This document shows, in pieces, positions 38,901 through 52,489 of a DNA stretch of 64,000 nucleotides (positions are counted from its first letter, which is position 1; each line of letters begins with the position of its first letter). Location of the stretch: NCBI RefSeq assembly GCF_027942865.1, contig NC_134510.1:24545209-24609208 (forward strand), given 5' to 3'. Made by a program: the position numbers and the translations under genes. The notes under the pieces were generated by a model. The model was given only the letters and a program-made list of their open reading frames with translations. It searched no databases and was not told where the DNA came from. This DNA comes from Odontesthes bonariensis. Lineage: Eukaryota; Chordata; Actinopteri; Atheriniformes; Atherinopsidae.

Positions 38901-41900
38901 CTTTGGTCAGTAAAAGCCCATTCCATAAATACAACCCGCTGTTACATCAAAGCAAAGACTTCCTCTCACCTTCACCAAGTAGGACCCAGGCTCCACAGAG
39001 CATGCCCAGTAGTGTCTGCCTTGAGAGATAGCCAAGTCTGCCACTAGCAGGTCAGAGGTCAAGTGGCAAGAGGTGAGGGCGCGGTCGGCAGCCTGCAGGA
39101 GGGAAAGGCCTGGCACGCTGCGGGCGTAGGTCTGGCCTTTACCCAGGGCCACGCGTTCAGCATGCAAACCCCAGCGAGAATCCAAGGAGAAACTCAAGAC
39201 TGGGAGGACAGAAAAAGGAGGTAAACCCAGAAGAAAAGGAAGAGTTCAAAAAAAGAGAGAAGGTAAGGGAAAGTGTCAGGAAGGACGAGGGGTCAGATCC
39301 TGAAGTTGAAACAGAGTGAGACCAGCGAGTCTTAATATATAATGAAAAAGGAGCTAGAAATAGGCTGAGGTGAACACTTTATGAAAGCGAATCAAAAGAA
39401 AAGGTCGTATTCAAGGGAAAAAACAAAAAGAAGTGACTTTACAAGAGGAAGGAAACACAAAAAAAAAACAGATAAAGAATAAGCACAACATCCAATCTGT
39501 GTATGTAATGTTCTAAGAGATTAGTAAAATTTGGAATACATGTTTTGGAAGTTGTGATTTTGCAGTAAAAGTTCAAGACAGAAAATAACAAAGAATTTTT
39601 GAAAGAGCAATATGACAGACCTGTGGCTAGAGAGACAGAAGCAGAGATGTAATGACTGTGATGACACTGGAATGCAGAGCAAAAAAGGAAGGCTTTGTGC
39701 AGAAACTAAAAAAAAGTAGGAATGGAGAACATCATGGGATGGAGAGAAAAGAAATATCAAGATTAGTCAGTCAATTGAAAAATGATATTAATGAAAAAAC
39801 ATCCACCTTCAAATACTTCCTCTCCAAACATTTTGTCTGTATTTCCACATCAAACAAATTTGTTTTTAAGTTTTTTCATACAAAATTCCTCCAGTCTTTA
39901 AATACATATCCCAATAAAACTGCATTGGGAACAAGAAATGGCCACACCTGCTTTTAGAAGAGTTTTTGCAATGAGCAAGGTGAACATAACCTACCAGGTG
40001 CAGGTGGGGTGTGGAGGTAAACCTCTTCACTGTACTCTCCAAACCCAGCCTTGTTGCAGCCTCTCACCCTGAGCACATACACGCTGTCCATCTGCAGCCG
40101 GTCAATCACGGCACTGGTCCCTTTCACTTCATTCAGTCGCTGCCATGGTGTTGAGGAGTTAGGGGAGCTGGTGCCACCCCACGCAGCTCCGGCTCCTCCA
40201 GCTCGTCGCTGGTATTCAACAGAAAAATGCCAAGCCTGGGCTGAGTCCTGAGGGAGGCGCCAGCACAAAAACAGCTGGTCGTAAGCCAGTGTCTTCTGAG
40301 TGTCAATCACTGGAGCCAACGGCGCTGTGGAGCAGAAAAAAAAGCACAAAGATATACCAGCCACACTATTGATCTCCCAAAACAATAATGCCACTTTTAA
40401 ATGGTTCTCAAACAGGGGTTGAGACCCCACCTTGTATGAACTGCAAGCTGTTGATAAGCTTAACCTCTTTGGATGCATCAAGGTGAAAGTGTCTGAAAGA
40501 GGGATCAGCAGCAAGACAGAAACACTGCAGATGTTCTATGGCCTTAATCAGCCTGTAGGGAGACAGAGAGACAGACAACACGAAGAGGAAAGAAACAAAA
40601 AACAAAAACAGACATGAAAAATCAATGAGTGAAAGAAAGCTAAAAAGGCAACTCAATCCACTTCCTTCCACTTGAGTTCAGGGTTGAGCTAAACAGGCAT
40701 GCGTTACCTATTGTGTGTTACTCTCGCAGCCTGAACAAAGCAGGGCGCATCTGCCTCTTTGAGCAGCTCCTGGGTGTACGTCATCAGACCAGCCTGCTCC
40801 AACAGGCCTTGCTTCTCAAAGACCTGACCGGACAGGGCCTCCTGTCTCCTGCTTCGGGATCCCTCCAGGGCCACGGCTAAAGTGCCCTGCCGCTCAGCGA
40901 CAGCCGCTCCCAGCTCTCGGATACTGTGAGTCAGCTGCTGCAGAGCTACTGCACTATTAGCCTGCAGGAAAACCGAGGAGACACCAAAGAGTGAGGAGGA
41001 TCCACAGACACCTGAGAAACTTTCGCTGCAGATACACTCTGATTGATTCCCGTCATATCGCTTCCATCCATTTTAGATTCTACTTTCAAGCTCAGAACAG
41101 ACCTGAGGCAGATTTTCAGGTAGATTATCTATTCTTCTGATTTTATAAAGATCCCCAAACCTACACCAACTTCAACATCAATTGGAATAAGACAGATTTT
41201 GCCAGATGCAGTCTGGCAAAACAAGGATTCAAAGGTTTTATTAATAATTTATGTGCAAACGGCACACTGTTATTTCTGCTGTACATTGACTTCACTGGTC
41301 AAAGGTTAGGCCGTCCAGAGCATTCATTCCCAAAGACCCATTAGTGGGGGTTTCTGTTTGTTTTTTATTGACTATAGGGAGAAAAACAAAGTATTAACTG
41401 ACTTATTTTGTTTCATTAAGTCTACATTGTGTAAATTGTACTGATGAGAATATAAAAACAATGAGATGCCCTGTCAACTCTTCTGAGATGCATTTATTTC
41501 ACCTCTCTGCATTTTAAGTATATATTGTCAAGAATGGCTAGTTTAAGAGAACTGCTGCTTAACTGGCAATTAAAAATAGTCCTAAATGTTTGTTAACTCT
41601 CTTTTCAAGAAACTAGGCCCAGTGTAAATTGGGTCACGAGGATTTATCAACTTTAAAAAGTGGGTCCCCAGAATGAAAGCTTGGGAAACACTGGTCTCGA
41701 ATTAGATGGAAGATGGATTTGTCCAAAGCAGTGGCAAATTTCTGGCAAATGCTTTTTAACACTTTCTCTAGAATAATGCAGAAGCTACTGGATCCATTCC
41801 CTCTGATTGCTTTGTTATGTAATGTGGCACAAAGTGGACCTCTGAGTAACCATAAGTATTGTGAGCTGGTCTTTACCAGCCTGACAGCTCACACTGCCAC

Positions 41901-44900
41901 ACTCAAAGACCCACACTTCAACATACATTCTAGAGAGAGTTAGGGTTAAACCAGAGAGATGAGATATTCTCTTCAGGGATCTGCCATGACATTTATGCAA
42001 CCTTTCTTCCCATTTATATGAGAAATGGAATCAATGATTGCATGTGAGTTTCAACTCATTTTGTTTTCTCTGCAAATAGGAAGTGACCAGTTTGCATTTG
42101 TTTATGTAGTGACGTAGGTCTGGTGGGCAGGTGGGCAACTTATTGGTGGTTAGGCAGAGTGACACTGGGGATTAAAATGGGAACTGCAATACTCTTTGCT
42201 CTGTCTGCATCACATGATATTTGAGAACATTACAAACAGACTTTGTTTAAAAAACTTTGGCTCGAAATATTGATGGATTTTTAATGACACATAAGGAACC
42301 TCCGTTCAAGATTTCTCTTTCTGCAGATTGGTGAGCAAGTAGATATATATTTCTGAGAAGCATGAAATTAGAAACATTTGCCTTTTTATTTATTTTATTT
42401 GTTTTATAAAAACAAGAAATAATTTGTGCTGTGGTAAGTGCTTACCAAGTACCTCTCTGGTAAGTGTCAGAGTCTTTTGATGAGACTCTTTGTGCCTCTT
42501 GACAAAGTCCAATGTGGATTTTAAGATCTGATTAGGATCATTATTGTCATTATTATAGCTTATCAATATTCATTATCATTAATCTACTGGTTTCCTTTTG
42601 AATCCATTCTTCCCTGGAGTGAAAAGCCTCTTGTGCCATAGGCTTTGTCAAAAGTCCAAAATAAAGATTTAGATCAGAGCACCACCACTCCGGTCCGCTA
42701 AATCTTCCTGAAGGTTTTTGCCGTCAAACAGGGTTTGCCTTCTTGCAATTACTGAGTTGGCTTGGCACGTTTTGTCTAGTCTGTCAGACCTCAATTTGAC
42801 CTCAGTCTTTTCTGTTAATTGCCTTTTCATAATTACATTAGAGACTAAAGGAACAGCAACCTGCAACAGTTTTCCAGTCTTCTGACTGTATTTTTCTTCT
42901 TTGTGGGCATTAGGTAATTTTATTTTCAGAGTGCTTGATTAAGGAGTGATTGTTGGGACATAGTTTGAGGAGGCAGGGTATTTAGAAACTGTGAATTATA
43001 CATGACCTACCCATGATTGTACCCATGATAAGGTCTGGCATATTGAAAAAAAAGTTATCTGAAAGCTAAGATCTCTTGGGAAACCTTCAAAAAAAAAAAA
43101 AGCCACACAACCTTTGAATAGTGTAATATTGGCAAATAAATTCTCTGCAAAATGATGTTGTGTCACGTGTTGCACGTGCACGTAGATAAGGTTAGAAAGA
43201 CTGCGCACCTCCATCTGCTTGATGGCAGCTTCCAGCTGAGTGATCTGACTCTGTATGATCTCCTGATTGGCCAAGATGAAGCTGACTCCCTTGGTAATCT
43301 TGTCCTGTAAAGCCAAACATAAGGTTGACATTGCAAGGTTGCTAACATTAGGGTTTTAACACGCTTGAAACTGACTACCTGCACGCTCACCTTGAGGGCC
43401 TGATAGGCCTGTGCTATTGGCAAAACTTTGTGTCCATGGTGGACGCGCCGGAGTTTACAAAGCTGACACAGCAACCTCTGGCAGTTACGGCAATACCATT
43501 GCATTCTCTCCTGCTCGTGTTCTGTACATGTAAGGACCTAGAGCACAAACTGGAATATTAGAACGATACAAAAGAAGCTACAGTGTACCTCGTGCTTAAC
43601 ACAAAAAAACAGACAAACCTTTGGCCTAAAGTTGTTGGTGGGTAGAATATGTTCGTGCTGAGCTCGCGGAGTTCCCCAGGGATGGTAGAGTTTGAAACAC
43701 TCATTGCAGAAGTTTGACTTGCAGTCAGCACAGCCCTTAGTGGCCTCCAGAGATTGAGGAGGTTTACAGAACGCACACATAATCGCCACGCTGCCAAGAC
43801 TTATTGTGTGCCTGTACCTAAAGGACAGACATGTATACAAGGAGATAAGGACAGTTCTGCAGCAAAGAAGAAAGTACACAAAAAGAGCCTATTATGAAAG
43901 GGAAGACTGAGCTTGTGTGTGAATGTCCTGCTCTCATTGCAGCAGTTAAGCATCCAACTCTTTTAACAGCCTGACCTGGTTATGTACACCAGCAACTGCT
44001 TTGCTAGTGCATCCTGCGCAGTGAAACATGCAGCATCCCATTTTCTTGACCAATGTGCCTGGAGAGGGAGCAGCTGGGTCCATCAAACGACGGCATATCC
44101 CCATCACCCTCTAACCCAAGCTCACACGTTCTCAAAAGCAGATCCTCTCACTTTGATCTTCCCTGTTTGAACTGATTTAGAAAATGGATAATAGGAAGGC
44201 TACAATGTTTTGTTTTTTTTAAACTTCAATCTTGTTCACACAACTTGAAATTAAAATCAAAGTATATCAAGCTGCCTATATTAACTCTGTTGTTGTCACA
44301 TATTGCACTGCAGTTTTTTAAGCTGTCCCTGCAAACTTCTATCAGGCTTTGCCTTTGATCAGGAGTAAAAGAGAGATTCATTATTGAAACTCCTTCCAGC
44401 TAATGATTTCCTGTCTCATTTATAAAGCAGTATTGACTTAACTCTTTAGTCGCTGCTCCTCTTCACTGAGTTAAGGTTTTTTCTTTTTCCAAGACCGTGA
44501 TTATTTAGTCTATTTCCATCAATAAGATGATGATAAGATGTTGCCACAGGATGAAATAAAAACACACCATGAGTAAAGCTTAAGAGTTCGATGTCGACTC
44601 CTAACACGCGTGATCTGAGATCCTTTCTGCTACAGCACACAACACAATATTTATGGTATTTCTGTACATGCAAACCTCTCCACAATGCGCTCCAGAGTGA
44701 GGTTGCGGAGGCAGTCTGCTAGGCCTTTCTCCCCGAGCTCGACGTCCTGCTGACAGGAAGGGCAGGGGAACAGCATGGGGGGAGTGGTTGCGTCTTTCCG
44801 CCTGCGCCCTGGGTATGTCCCACACACTGGGAGAAGGATACAGGTGTAAAGGAGAAGAAGGCAAAAGAGACATGGACAAAAGGGAGAGAAAAAGAAAAAA

Positions 44901-46498
44901 AATCTAAGTTATGAACTGGAGAGAGAATCTCCAAGCAGAATTATTAAGAGGTTATTTCACAGTGGAAAAAATGCTATTCACTTACACTCTGAAAACACAT
45001 CAGCTGGACAGATACCCACTGCCTTTTTCTTTTTGTCTCTCTGCTTACGTGGCTTTTTTTTTTCTCTACATGTACCTAAATAATTCATAAGGCACGAAAC
45101 TCTGGATGTACAGCAAGACACTGAAGGGCCAGCTAAGAGGGCAGTGATGTCATCCCACATCATCATCTCTGCATTTTTACATGACAACATCACTCTTTAG
45201 TCACTCGAATGCTGAAATCATTCAGTTCTTCTCTCACATTTGAGCAAAACATCCCGCTAAGTCTTCTAAAATCCCTGAAAGGTTTTTCCGTCACCTGTTC
45301 TGAGGACCCGCTCCAGCCGGTCAGGCGTCTTGGGCACAGGTCTGCGTGCCTGTCGTGGGGACCGAGAGTTGGGTGTGGTGGCTGGTGAATTGGGTTCCGG
45401 AGGGAGATCTGGAGGAGGATAGCCTCTTTGTACCAACACCTCGGCTGCACACAGCAGACACACACTGTGTTGGCACGGGAGAAGGATGGGCTGCTTCACC
45501 ATCTCATCACACACAGGGCAAAGCAGCTCCTGTTCCATACTCTTCATGTTGGACTGGAGAAAAGAGGCGAGGGTGGGAGAGATTCAGGAAGAGAACCATG
45601 AGAGGAGTCAGATTAAATAAGAGCTGAGTCACTAAAATAGATGAGGATTCTAACATTGTCGACATTGTGCACTGCCTGTCAACTTAGAAGAATGCATCCA
45701 AAATGTGTGGGAGTAAACAGGGAGAAGGGGAGATGAGCATTGCTTATGTAGGCTGATGTCTGATACAGAGCAAAAGCAGGGCAAATCAGGAGGGGAAAAA
45801 ATTGATTGCGGTGGACTTGTGGTATGTGTTTTACAGCCTTTCTGTAAATGGGGTCTCGCTTTACCTTCCCTGGTAAAGGGGGGGGGGGGGGGGGGGGGGG
45901 GGAATAAAACAGGAGCAAAAATAATTAATAAGCATTAAGGAGACTGGAGATTTTTACATCAAATTTGAGTTTTTTCTCTTAATTTATGGCATCTTGCCTC
46001 AGTTTTTACTGGTTGTGGTGGCCTCTTTCCATTGCTGCAGATACAAAGGGCAGCATCCCGTTTCTATGACAACGTGTATCCTCTCTCATCCTCTCTGCCT
46101 TCTCATCGTGCGCGGCCTGGAGCCCTATATGCTATCTGTCAACATATTTAGTTCACTATAATCGTCAAAGACCCAGTTAATCTACTGTCATTTTTGCACT
46201 CGTTGGTAACTGTTCTTTGCCAAAGAACAGACCTATGTGATTCATTGGATGCGAAAAAATATTTTTAAAAGAGAGAAATGCCTAATATTCCTCCTCAGAG
46301 TAACTGTGCAGTTAGAAGTGTCGAGAACTAATATTGCTATTGTCATATGCACAAATGGATACAAAATATGCTTATGATAAATCCTTTACAAACAGCACAC
46401 ATGGTGAAAATAACCAATACAACCAGCGTCACACTTACACTAATGCGAACCAGCGCGTCCATGATAGAGGTAAAGGTTTGTAAATCGGCTTCTGCCAT
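35979..46498 (-). CDS. trim46: TRIM46, neuronal microtubule-bundling TRIM protein
   Basis: Twelve coding exons on the minus strand (46498-46439, 45553-45295, 44826-44676, 43817-43619, 43537-43391, 43304-43209, 40961-40708, 40552-40431, 40324-39995, 39199-38970, 38853-38786, 36420-35979) join in frame to 785 residues (human about 759). Order: N-terminus [24 protein letters not shown] split by a linker (Cys32, Cys35, Cys47, His49, Cys52, Cys55, then FPCPSC at 126-131); B-boxes (about 169-260); coiled coil (about 270-390); COS-like region; fibronectin III (about 430-540, [12 protein letters not shown] and [20 protein letters not shown]); SPRY (about 540-785, ending in [15 protein letters not shown]). 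TRIM46 organises parallel microtubules in the proximal axon. The final exon carries a His/Ser/Gly-rich insertion (672-704). Intron 11 holds a LINE fragment and a fold-back element. Confidence 0.94.
36700..37525 (+). repeat. L2/Rex-like LINE 3' fragment in trim46 intron 11
   Basis: Near 36778 the sequence encodes HWLPVKS, the conserved end of the reverse-transcriptase region in L2-like LINEs (usually LHWLPVK). About 250 bp further, the stretch TTTTTGATAAAGCTTATAG plus TTAGGGCTGGCTCAGG is the familiar teleost LINE tail region. The fragment ends at AAATAAATAAAGCAGAGTTA, matching the usual ATAAATAAA terminal repeat. Frames are broken throughout, so it is dead. Confidence 0.7.
37757..38090. mobile_element. 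fold-back (palindromic) MITE, 334 bp
   Basis: Two arms of about 110 bp or more, from TATGGAAGTTTTTCTGTG at 37757 and its complement ending at 38090, are near-perfect inverted copies around a short AT-rich centre. Only scattered mismatches are seen (for example GTGTCATC against GTGCCATC). The element is bounded by CACAGA on both sides (37751-37756 and 38091-38096). It could equally be read as a TA target duplication with TGGAAG ends. There is no coding capacity. It lies in trim46 intron 11. Confidence 0.8.
40962..43208 (-). other. trim46 intron 6
   Basis: A 2.2 kb intron, the second largest of the gene. About 41600-41697, read on the minus strand as CAGTGTTTCCCAAGCTTTC, resembles one terminus of a hAT-type non-autonomous element. 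A partner end near 41316 is only weakly similar, so no element is called. The rest shows nothing recognisable. Confidence 0.5.
43818..44675 (-). other. trim46 intron 3
   Basis: An intron of 858 bp with good donor and acceptor dinucleotides on the minus strand. No gene, RNA or recognised repeat is seen within it. Confidence 0.6.
45878..45902. repeat. 25-base G run in trim46 intron 1
   Basis: An uninterrupted poly-G tract. On the transcribed strand of trim46 it becomes poly-C. Its exact length is uncertain, as homopolymers are often miscounted. Confidence 0.9.
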
Positions 46499-47482
46499 TC
46501 TCTCTCGATGTGTCCGCGATCCTGGAGGAAGGACGTGTTCTCTGGAGGCAGCTCTGGCAGGTTATCGTAGCTACGTCAAAGAAGCAAAGGCCAGGCCTTA
46601 ACTGGTGGAGCGTCACCATAAAGATGCTGTGCTTGTGATGTGCTGCTGCACACGCGCCGATGCTGTGCCGTCTGTCTGTGTCGAGGACAGATTCGACTGG
46701 TGGAAAAAATAAGATGGGAGGAGGGTGGGGGTGGTTATCAACGGCTTGGTTCAATTTATCTGCCGCAGCCGCATTGCTTGGATTTAACAGCGATTCTGCG
46801 AGTATCATACACAAAAGCGAAAAAAAAAATGTCAGCATAAATTCGTTTTAATCTCAATGTAGTGTCCCTATATAATATAATTTATTATGCGGCTTTTTAC
46901 ACAACCATATTAAACATAATCACTTCAACACTGGACTGTTTTTCGGGTTTTTGTCTTGGGACGTGGGATTCGTCGGAACCATACGCCACATTGTTTGTGA
47001 CCCAGTTTTTATTTGACCATTAGATGGCAGTCTTGTGTAATTAAAATACAAAGGCGTCATTGCTCAACCGTTGTTTGTGTGTGAGCCCGGAACCTTTAAA
47101 TGTTAGTTGTTCGTCCGGTCAGTAATATCGAATGTACCGGCTCGGTGGTTGTTGTAGCAACCGTCTGTAGCGTCGGAGCTGATTGTAACACCTTAAAAGT
47201 AAAGTACTTAACAGCGTTTTTAGATAGAAAATAACACAGTATTTTGAAGTGCGGGTTTATGTAGGTTAAAACAGTACTTGATGTTAAGCCAACATAGGTT
47301 TAGCCGCGAGTTCAGCTTAGCTAATTTAAATTAGCACTACACAGTAACTTAACACAACAATAAGTGCCAGGCACATTGAAGTTGGACTAAAACTATACTT
47401 TTGTTTATCCAGCCGTGGCTGCTCATTGTATTAGTTGTCGTTTGTTTACGCTTTGTCTGACGTTAGCAGTTCCAGCTATAGC
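46499..47482. promoter_or_regulatory. divergent promoter region of trim46 and tmem107
   Basis: The start codons of trim46 (minus) and tmem107 (plus) are 984 bp apart in head-to-head orientation with no gene between them, so both promoters must lie here. The segment is AT-rich in its middle (46840-46920). It has GC-richer patches near 46650-46740 and 47080-47180, and an X-box-like site at 47148-47161. Neither transcription start can be fixed from sequence alone. Confidence 0.7.
47148..47161 (+). promoter_or_regulatory. RFX X-box-like site upstream of tmem107
   Basis: GTTGTTGTAGCAAC matches 10 of 14 positions of the ideal X-box GTTGCCATGGCAAC, including both outer half-sites (GTTG and GCAAC) at the right spacing. 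RFX factors drive ciliary genes through such sites, usually within a few hundred bases of the start, and TMEM107 is a ciliary gene. It lies 322 bp upstream of the tmem107 ATG. Confidence 0.5.
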
Positions 47483-49404
47483 ATGTCAGCCGTAAGTAGT
47501 CTCGTCCCTGCACGGTTTCTCACCATCACAGCTCACCTTGTCATCGTCATCACCATATTTTGGTCGAGGGTAAGTAAACGCAAAAGGGAAAAGAAAACAA
47601 AGTTGCGAAACTGTTAGGTATTTGAGTTCCTGTGTGTTTTGTAGCATGTTGTCAGTTTATGAGATGCAGAAGAAGCTCTCCGATCTCCCATTTCCGTAGT
47701 TAAACCACACGCTGAAAATATCCTTCTAAAAATCAAGCCAGGATACACAAAATTTTGTTCTGTTATTTCAGTAACTTATATTGCTTTATATACTGCTGGG
47801 TAATTTTAAGTTTCAACAATGCAGCATGTTCCATATGATCATCGTGTGTATGTGGTTGTGCTTATCCGCTCAGGACCACATATCTTTAAAAAGTCAGATT
47901 TTAATGATCTTAGCAACAGCCCTGTTTTTCAGTCGTGTAACAACATGTGTCCCAGCTTGAATCCAAAAATATGATCCTAAGGCTGTAAGGCAAACGCAGC
48001 ACTAAAAAGTGGAATGTTTGCCCTTAAGATGCAGTTTATCAGAAGTTTAAAGATGCTCGATAGAAAATATCAAGTAAAATTCAAAAGTTAACCTTGTGCT
48101 TAAGTGGGGTCTTTGAATGAATGTGTTTAGCTAAATTCCAACACAGCATACTAACCGCTACTGTTAAATTATGTCCTGAAAAGTTGTCATGTGACTTTGT
48201 CTTAAAGGAAAATAACGTGAAGGCGAGTTTACCTTTGGTTTTCACGCAGGAGCAGTTTGACACTGAAGACAGAAAGTAAGTAAATGTTTGATGAACACAT
48301 CTGACGCACAGTTGCATACACACGCCCTCTAAGAAGTGTCCCTTCTTTCAGGTTGGTGGTGGCATTGGCAGTCACCCTCGGTCTGTTTGCTATAGAGCTG
48401 GCTGGTTTCTTTTCAGGAGTGTCCATGTTCAACTGCAGCCAGGGTCTCCTGTGTATCCTTTCCACTGACAGTGTGGGTCCATCATTGATGATAACCATAG
48501 ACATTCATAAGAGTCATGCTGAACAGTCAGTATATTTTTGGCTAGAGGTGTGTCCAGTTGATTCCGGTTTCTAATTGGTATTTGAACATGTTGCGTAACT
48601 ACATCATCTGTGGTTTCGTTTCACCTGGATACATTTGTTTCTTTGTGAAGCCTTAGTTTCCTTTCTAAGGAAGCTGCTCACTTCCATGCAAATGCAAACA
48701 TGGGAGGTGAAGATCGAGGCTGGGCTCCAACTGATGACGGTCGAGAAATCACTATCAAATGAAACATCTCTTTAGAATCAAACTGTAAAAACAAATTGAA
48801 ATGTGAGCGATATTAAAAAGTCACCGTGGGCATCAGTTACAGTTCCATGACGACAAACTCCCATTTATTTGATGCTTCTCCTACAATAGCAACAGGAGTC
48901 CATGCCAGTGCCTCTGTGGCTCTGCTTTTCTTTCTCTTTGAGCAGTGGGAGTGTGACATCTACTGGGGGATCCTTGCCATTTGCAGGTTAGTGTATACAT
49001 GCGTGATAATCTGTGTGTTAGGGTGTACTTTGCGGAAGTTGTTTTTTTTCCCTAACAGATGTTTTCCCCAGCATTGGCTGTCCACTGCAGCGCATCTGTG
49101 TCCTTGTCTTTCTTTGTGTTTGAGAAGTGGGAATGTTGGACTTACTGGGTGATATTTGCCACCTGCAGGTTGGTGTGTCTGTGTTTTACTTTCTGATGAA
49201 TTATTAGTTTTCAGGGAGTTATGCGGTAGAAGCTTGTGACGATGAGGATGAGTGAGTAGGAACGCTTTTAGGTACCATGGCTCCGCCCCAGTGGTTATCC
49301 CTACATTTTTCTCTCTGTCTGTCTCTCTCCCCAGTGTCCTGCCTGCCTTTGTGGAGGTTCTTCTGTTTATAGCGGTTTTTGGACTGAAGAAGAAGCCACT
49401 ATAA
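47483..49404 (+). CDS. tmem107: TMEM107, ciliary transition-zone membrane protein
   Basis: Coding exons 47483-47569, 48208-48275, 48352-48452, then either 48890-48986 (4a) or 49072-49168 (4b), and 49335-49404. Using one exon 4, the product is 140 residues, the same as human TMEM107. It has four predicted membrane segments: LVPARFLTITAHLVIVITIF at the N-terminus; LVVALAVTLGLFAIELAGFF; the exon-4 segment; and LPAFVEVLLFIAVFGLKKKP at the end. TMEM107 belongs to the MKS module of the transition zone and is needed for ciliary protein sorting and Hedgehog signalling. An AATAAA at 49637-49642 marks the likely 3' end. A second tmem107 paralogue elsewhere in the fish genome is possible, so the symbol could be a tmem107-like form. 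Confidence 0.93.
48890..48986 (+). other. tmem107: tmem107 alternative exon 4a
   Basis: A 97-bp exon with acceptor TACAATAG and donor AG|GTTAGTG, entering in phase 1 and leaving in phase 2. It encodes STGVHASASVALLFF, then LFEQWECDIYWG and ILAICS. It shares 21 of 33 residues (hand count) with exon 4b but has Ala where human TMEM107 and 4b have Cys (HCSAS). Confidence 0.85.
49072..49168 (+). other. tmem107: tmem107 alternative exon 4b
   Basis: A second 97-bp exon, starting 85 bp after 4a ends, with a stronger pyrimidine tract (TTTTCCCCAG) and donor AG|GTTGGTG. It has the same phases as 4a. It encodes SLAVHCSASVSLSFF, then VFEKWECWTYWV and IFATCS, and is closer to the human segment than 4a is. 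Confidence 0.85.
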
Positions 49405-50320
49405 AAGACAGTTCTGACAAGAAGCGAATTAGGCTCGTGCGCACATGGACTCCCGTCATTGCATCAACAGATACTGTTGAGACAGCACCTGTGAGTCACA
49501 AATGATGAACAGACTAATAAGCTGACAAAAATGTTTGATAGTCAGACAGCACGATCAGACATGGCACCAGCAGATGTCAGTGGGCTACAGGAGCCTGTTT
49601 CCATATTTTCGTTCAACATTTTTTTCATACATTTTGAATAAAACGGATGCACAACAAGTATTTGTTTTGTGTTGTTTATCTGAACATGTTGGTGATATTA
49701 GTTTACAAAGGCATGTGCTTGGGTTAAGAATTTTAATTTTCTCATAACTTTGTCAAGAGAAGTCACATGAAAGAAAACAATGATTTTATATTATGTCTGG
49801 AAGATTATTAAATACTACACTTGTCTTGAAATGCTTTACTTTTTTTTGGCACACCTTTTTCACAGTGCGTGTGCAGATATTCTTTCTTTTACCCTGATTA
49901 TTTATCATGACAATGAATCCAGTAATATCAGCGTTGTCTCAGATTTTTGGATTTAGGTAAAAAAAAAAGTTGGATTTCGGGGGTAAAAACTGAAGGTTTT
50001 ATGCATTGATTTACAGGAAACTAATAGTTACCACTGTCTAAGTCGACCAAAACACAAGTCTGCCTAGCCAGAATAAAGCTTGAATGTATATTGGATGGAA
50101 AATAAAAAAAAAGAAACTAAACTAAACCACATTATGAGAGGAATTTAAATTAAAATATGATCACGTGGTGAGTTCACGGACCCGCCCACTGATGGTCTCC
50201 TTCCGACATTTAGAGCCCGCTTCGTGAGACTAGTTCCTAGAGCCGGTGCAATATTCTGGCTCTGCGAAGGCCAACCTACTTACCTGTGTTTCTTCATAAG
50301 GAGTCTCACTTAACATCAAA
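49405..50320 (+). other. tmem107 3' UTR and krtcap2 promoter interval
   Basis: The tmem107 3' UTR runs to an AATAAA at 49637-49642. The remainder up to krtcap2 is AT-rich until about 50160. There a CACGTG E-box (near 50163) and a GC-rich patch (GGACCCGCCCACTG, near 50178) suggest the krtcap2 promoter, about 150 bp before its start codon. No TATA box is seen. Confidence 0.5.
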
Positions 50321-50322
50321 TC

Positions 50323-51976
<1,654 letters not shown>

Positions 51977-52489
51977 TGAATTAATCCAGTCACACTTGCA
52001 TCCTGCTAACCAGTCATTATTGAAAAGGCGCTGATGATCATTGTAAAGCAGCTGTATCATATTTTTGTCACAACCTCTTAAATCCACGAACCAAGTTTGA
52101 GTAAGGGTACTTTTATAAGGAACTGTTTTTGTGAAGATGACCCAAGAATTGCTAATTTACCGCCAATGTTTAAAATTATAAAGAAGTGCCCCATGTCGAC
52201 ATAAGGCCTTATAGTGAACACCTAAATGGTTCTTTACATTCCATCCTTCCCCTTTATCTCAGCACTGGTGGCTGCAAAGAGATTCAAAAGTCCTGTAATG
52301 TTTTCTGTACATCCATCAGCACTTGAAATTGCTTTTTGTTTCATCCATTTTTTTTTTTTTGTAATTAAAAGTTTTGGTAAAACTTTGAAGGTGTTGTTCA
52401 TTTTGGAAACTGTCTCAAAATCAAACCAGCAGAGGTGTCACGAGCCGCCCCGTGGTGCGTTCTGTACAGTAGTGTGTGTGTGACGAGAC

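Noticed and set aside
41316-41697. Possible hAT-type MITE in trim46 intron 6
   Set aside because: One end (complement CAGTGTTTCCCAAGC) looks right, but the other end matches poorly and no 8-bp target duplication was found.
49061-49072. Use of the upstream acceptor CCCTAACAG (about 49058) for tmem107 exon 4b
   Set aside because: It would add 13 bases and break the frame; the acceptor TTTTCCCCAG gives the 97-bp exon matching 4a in length and phase.
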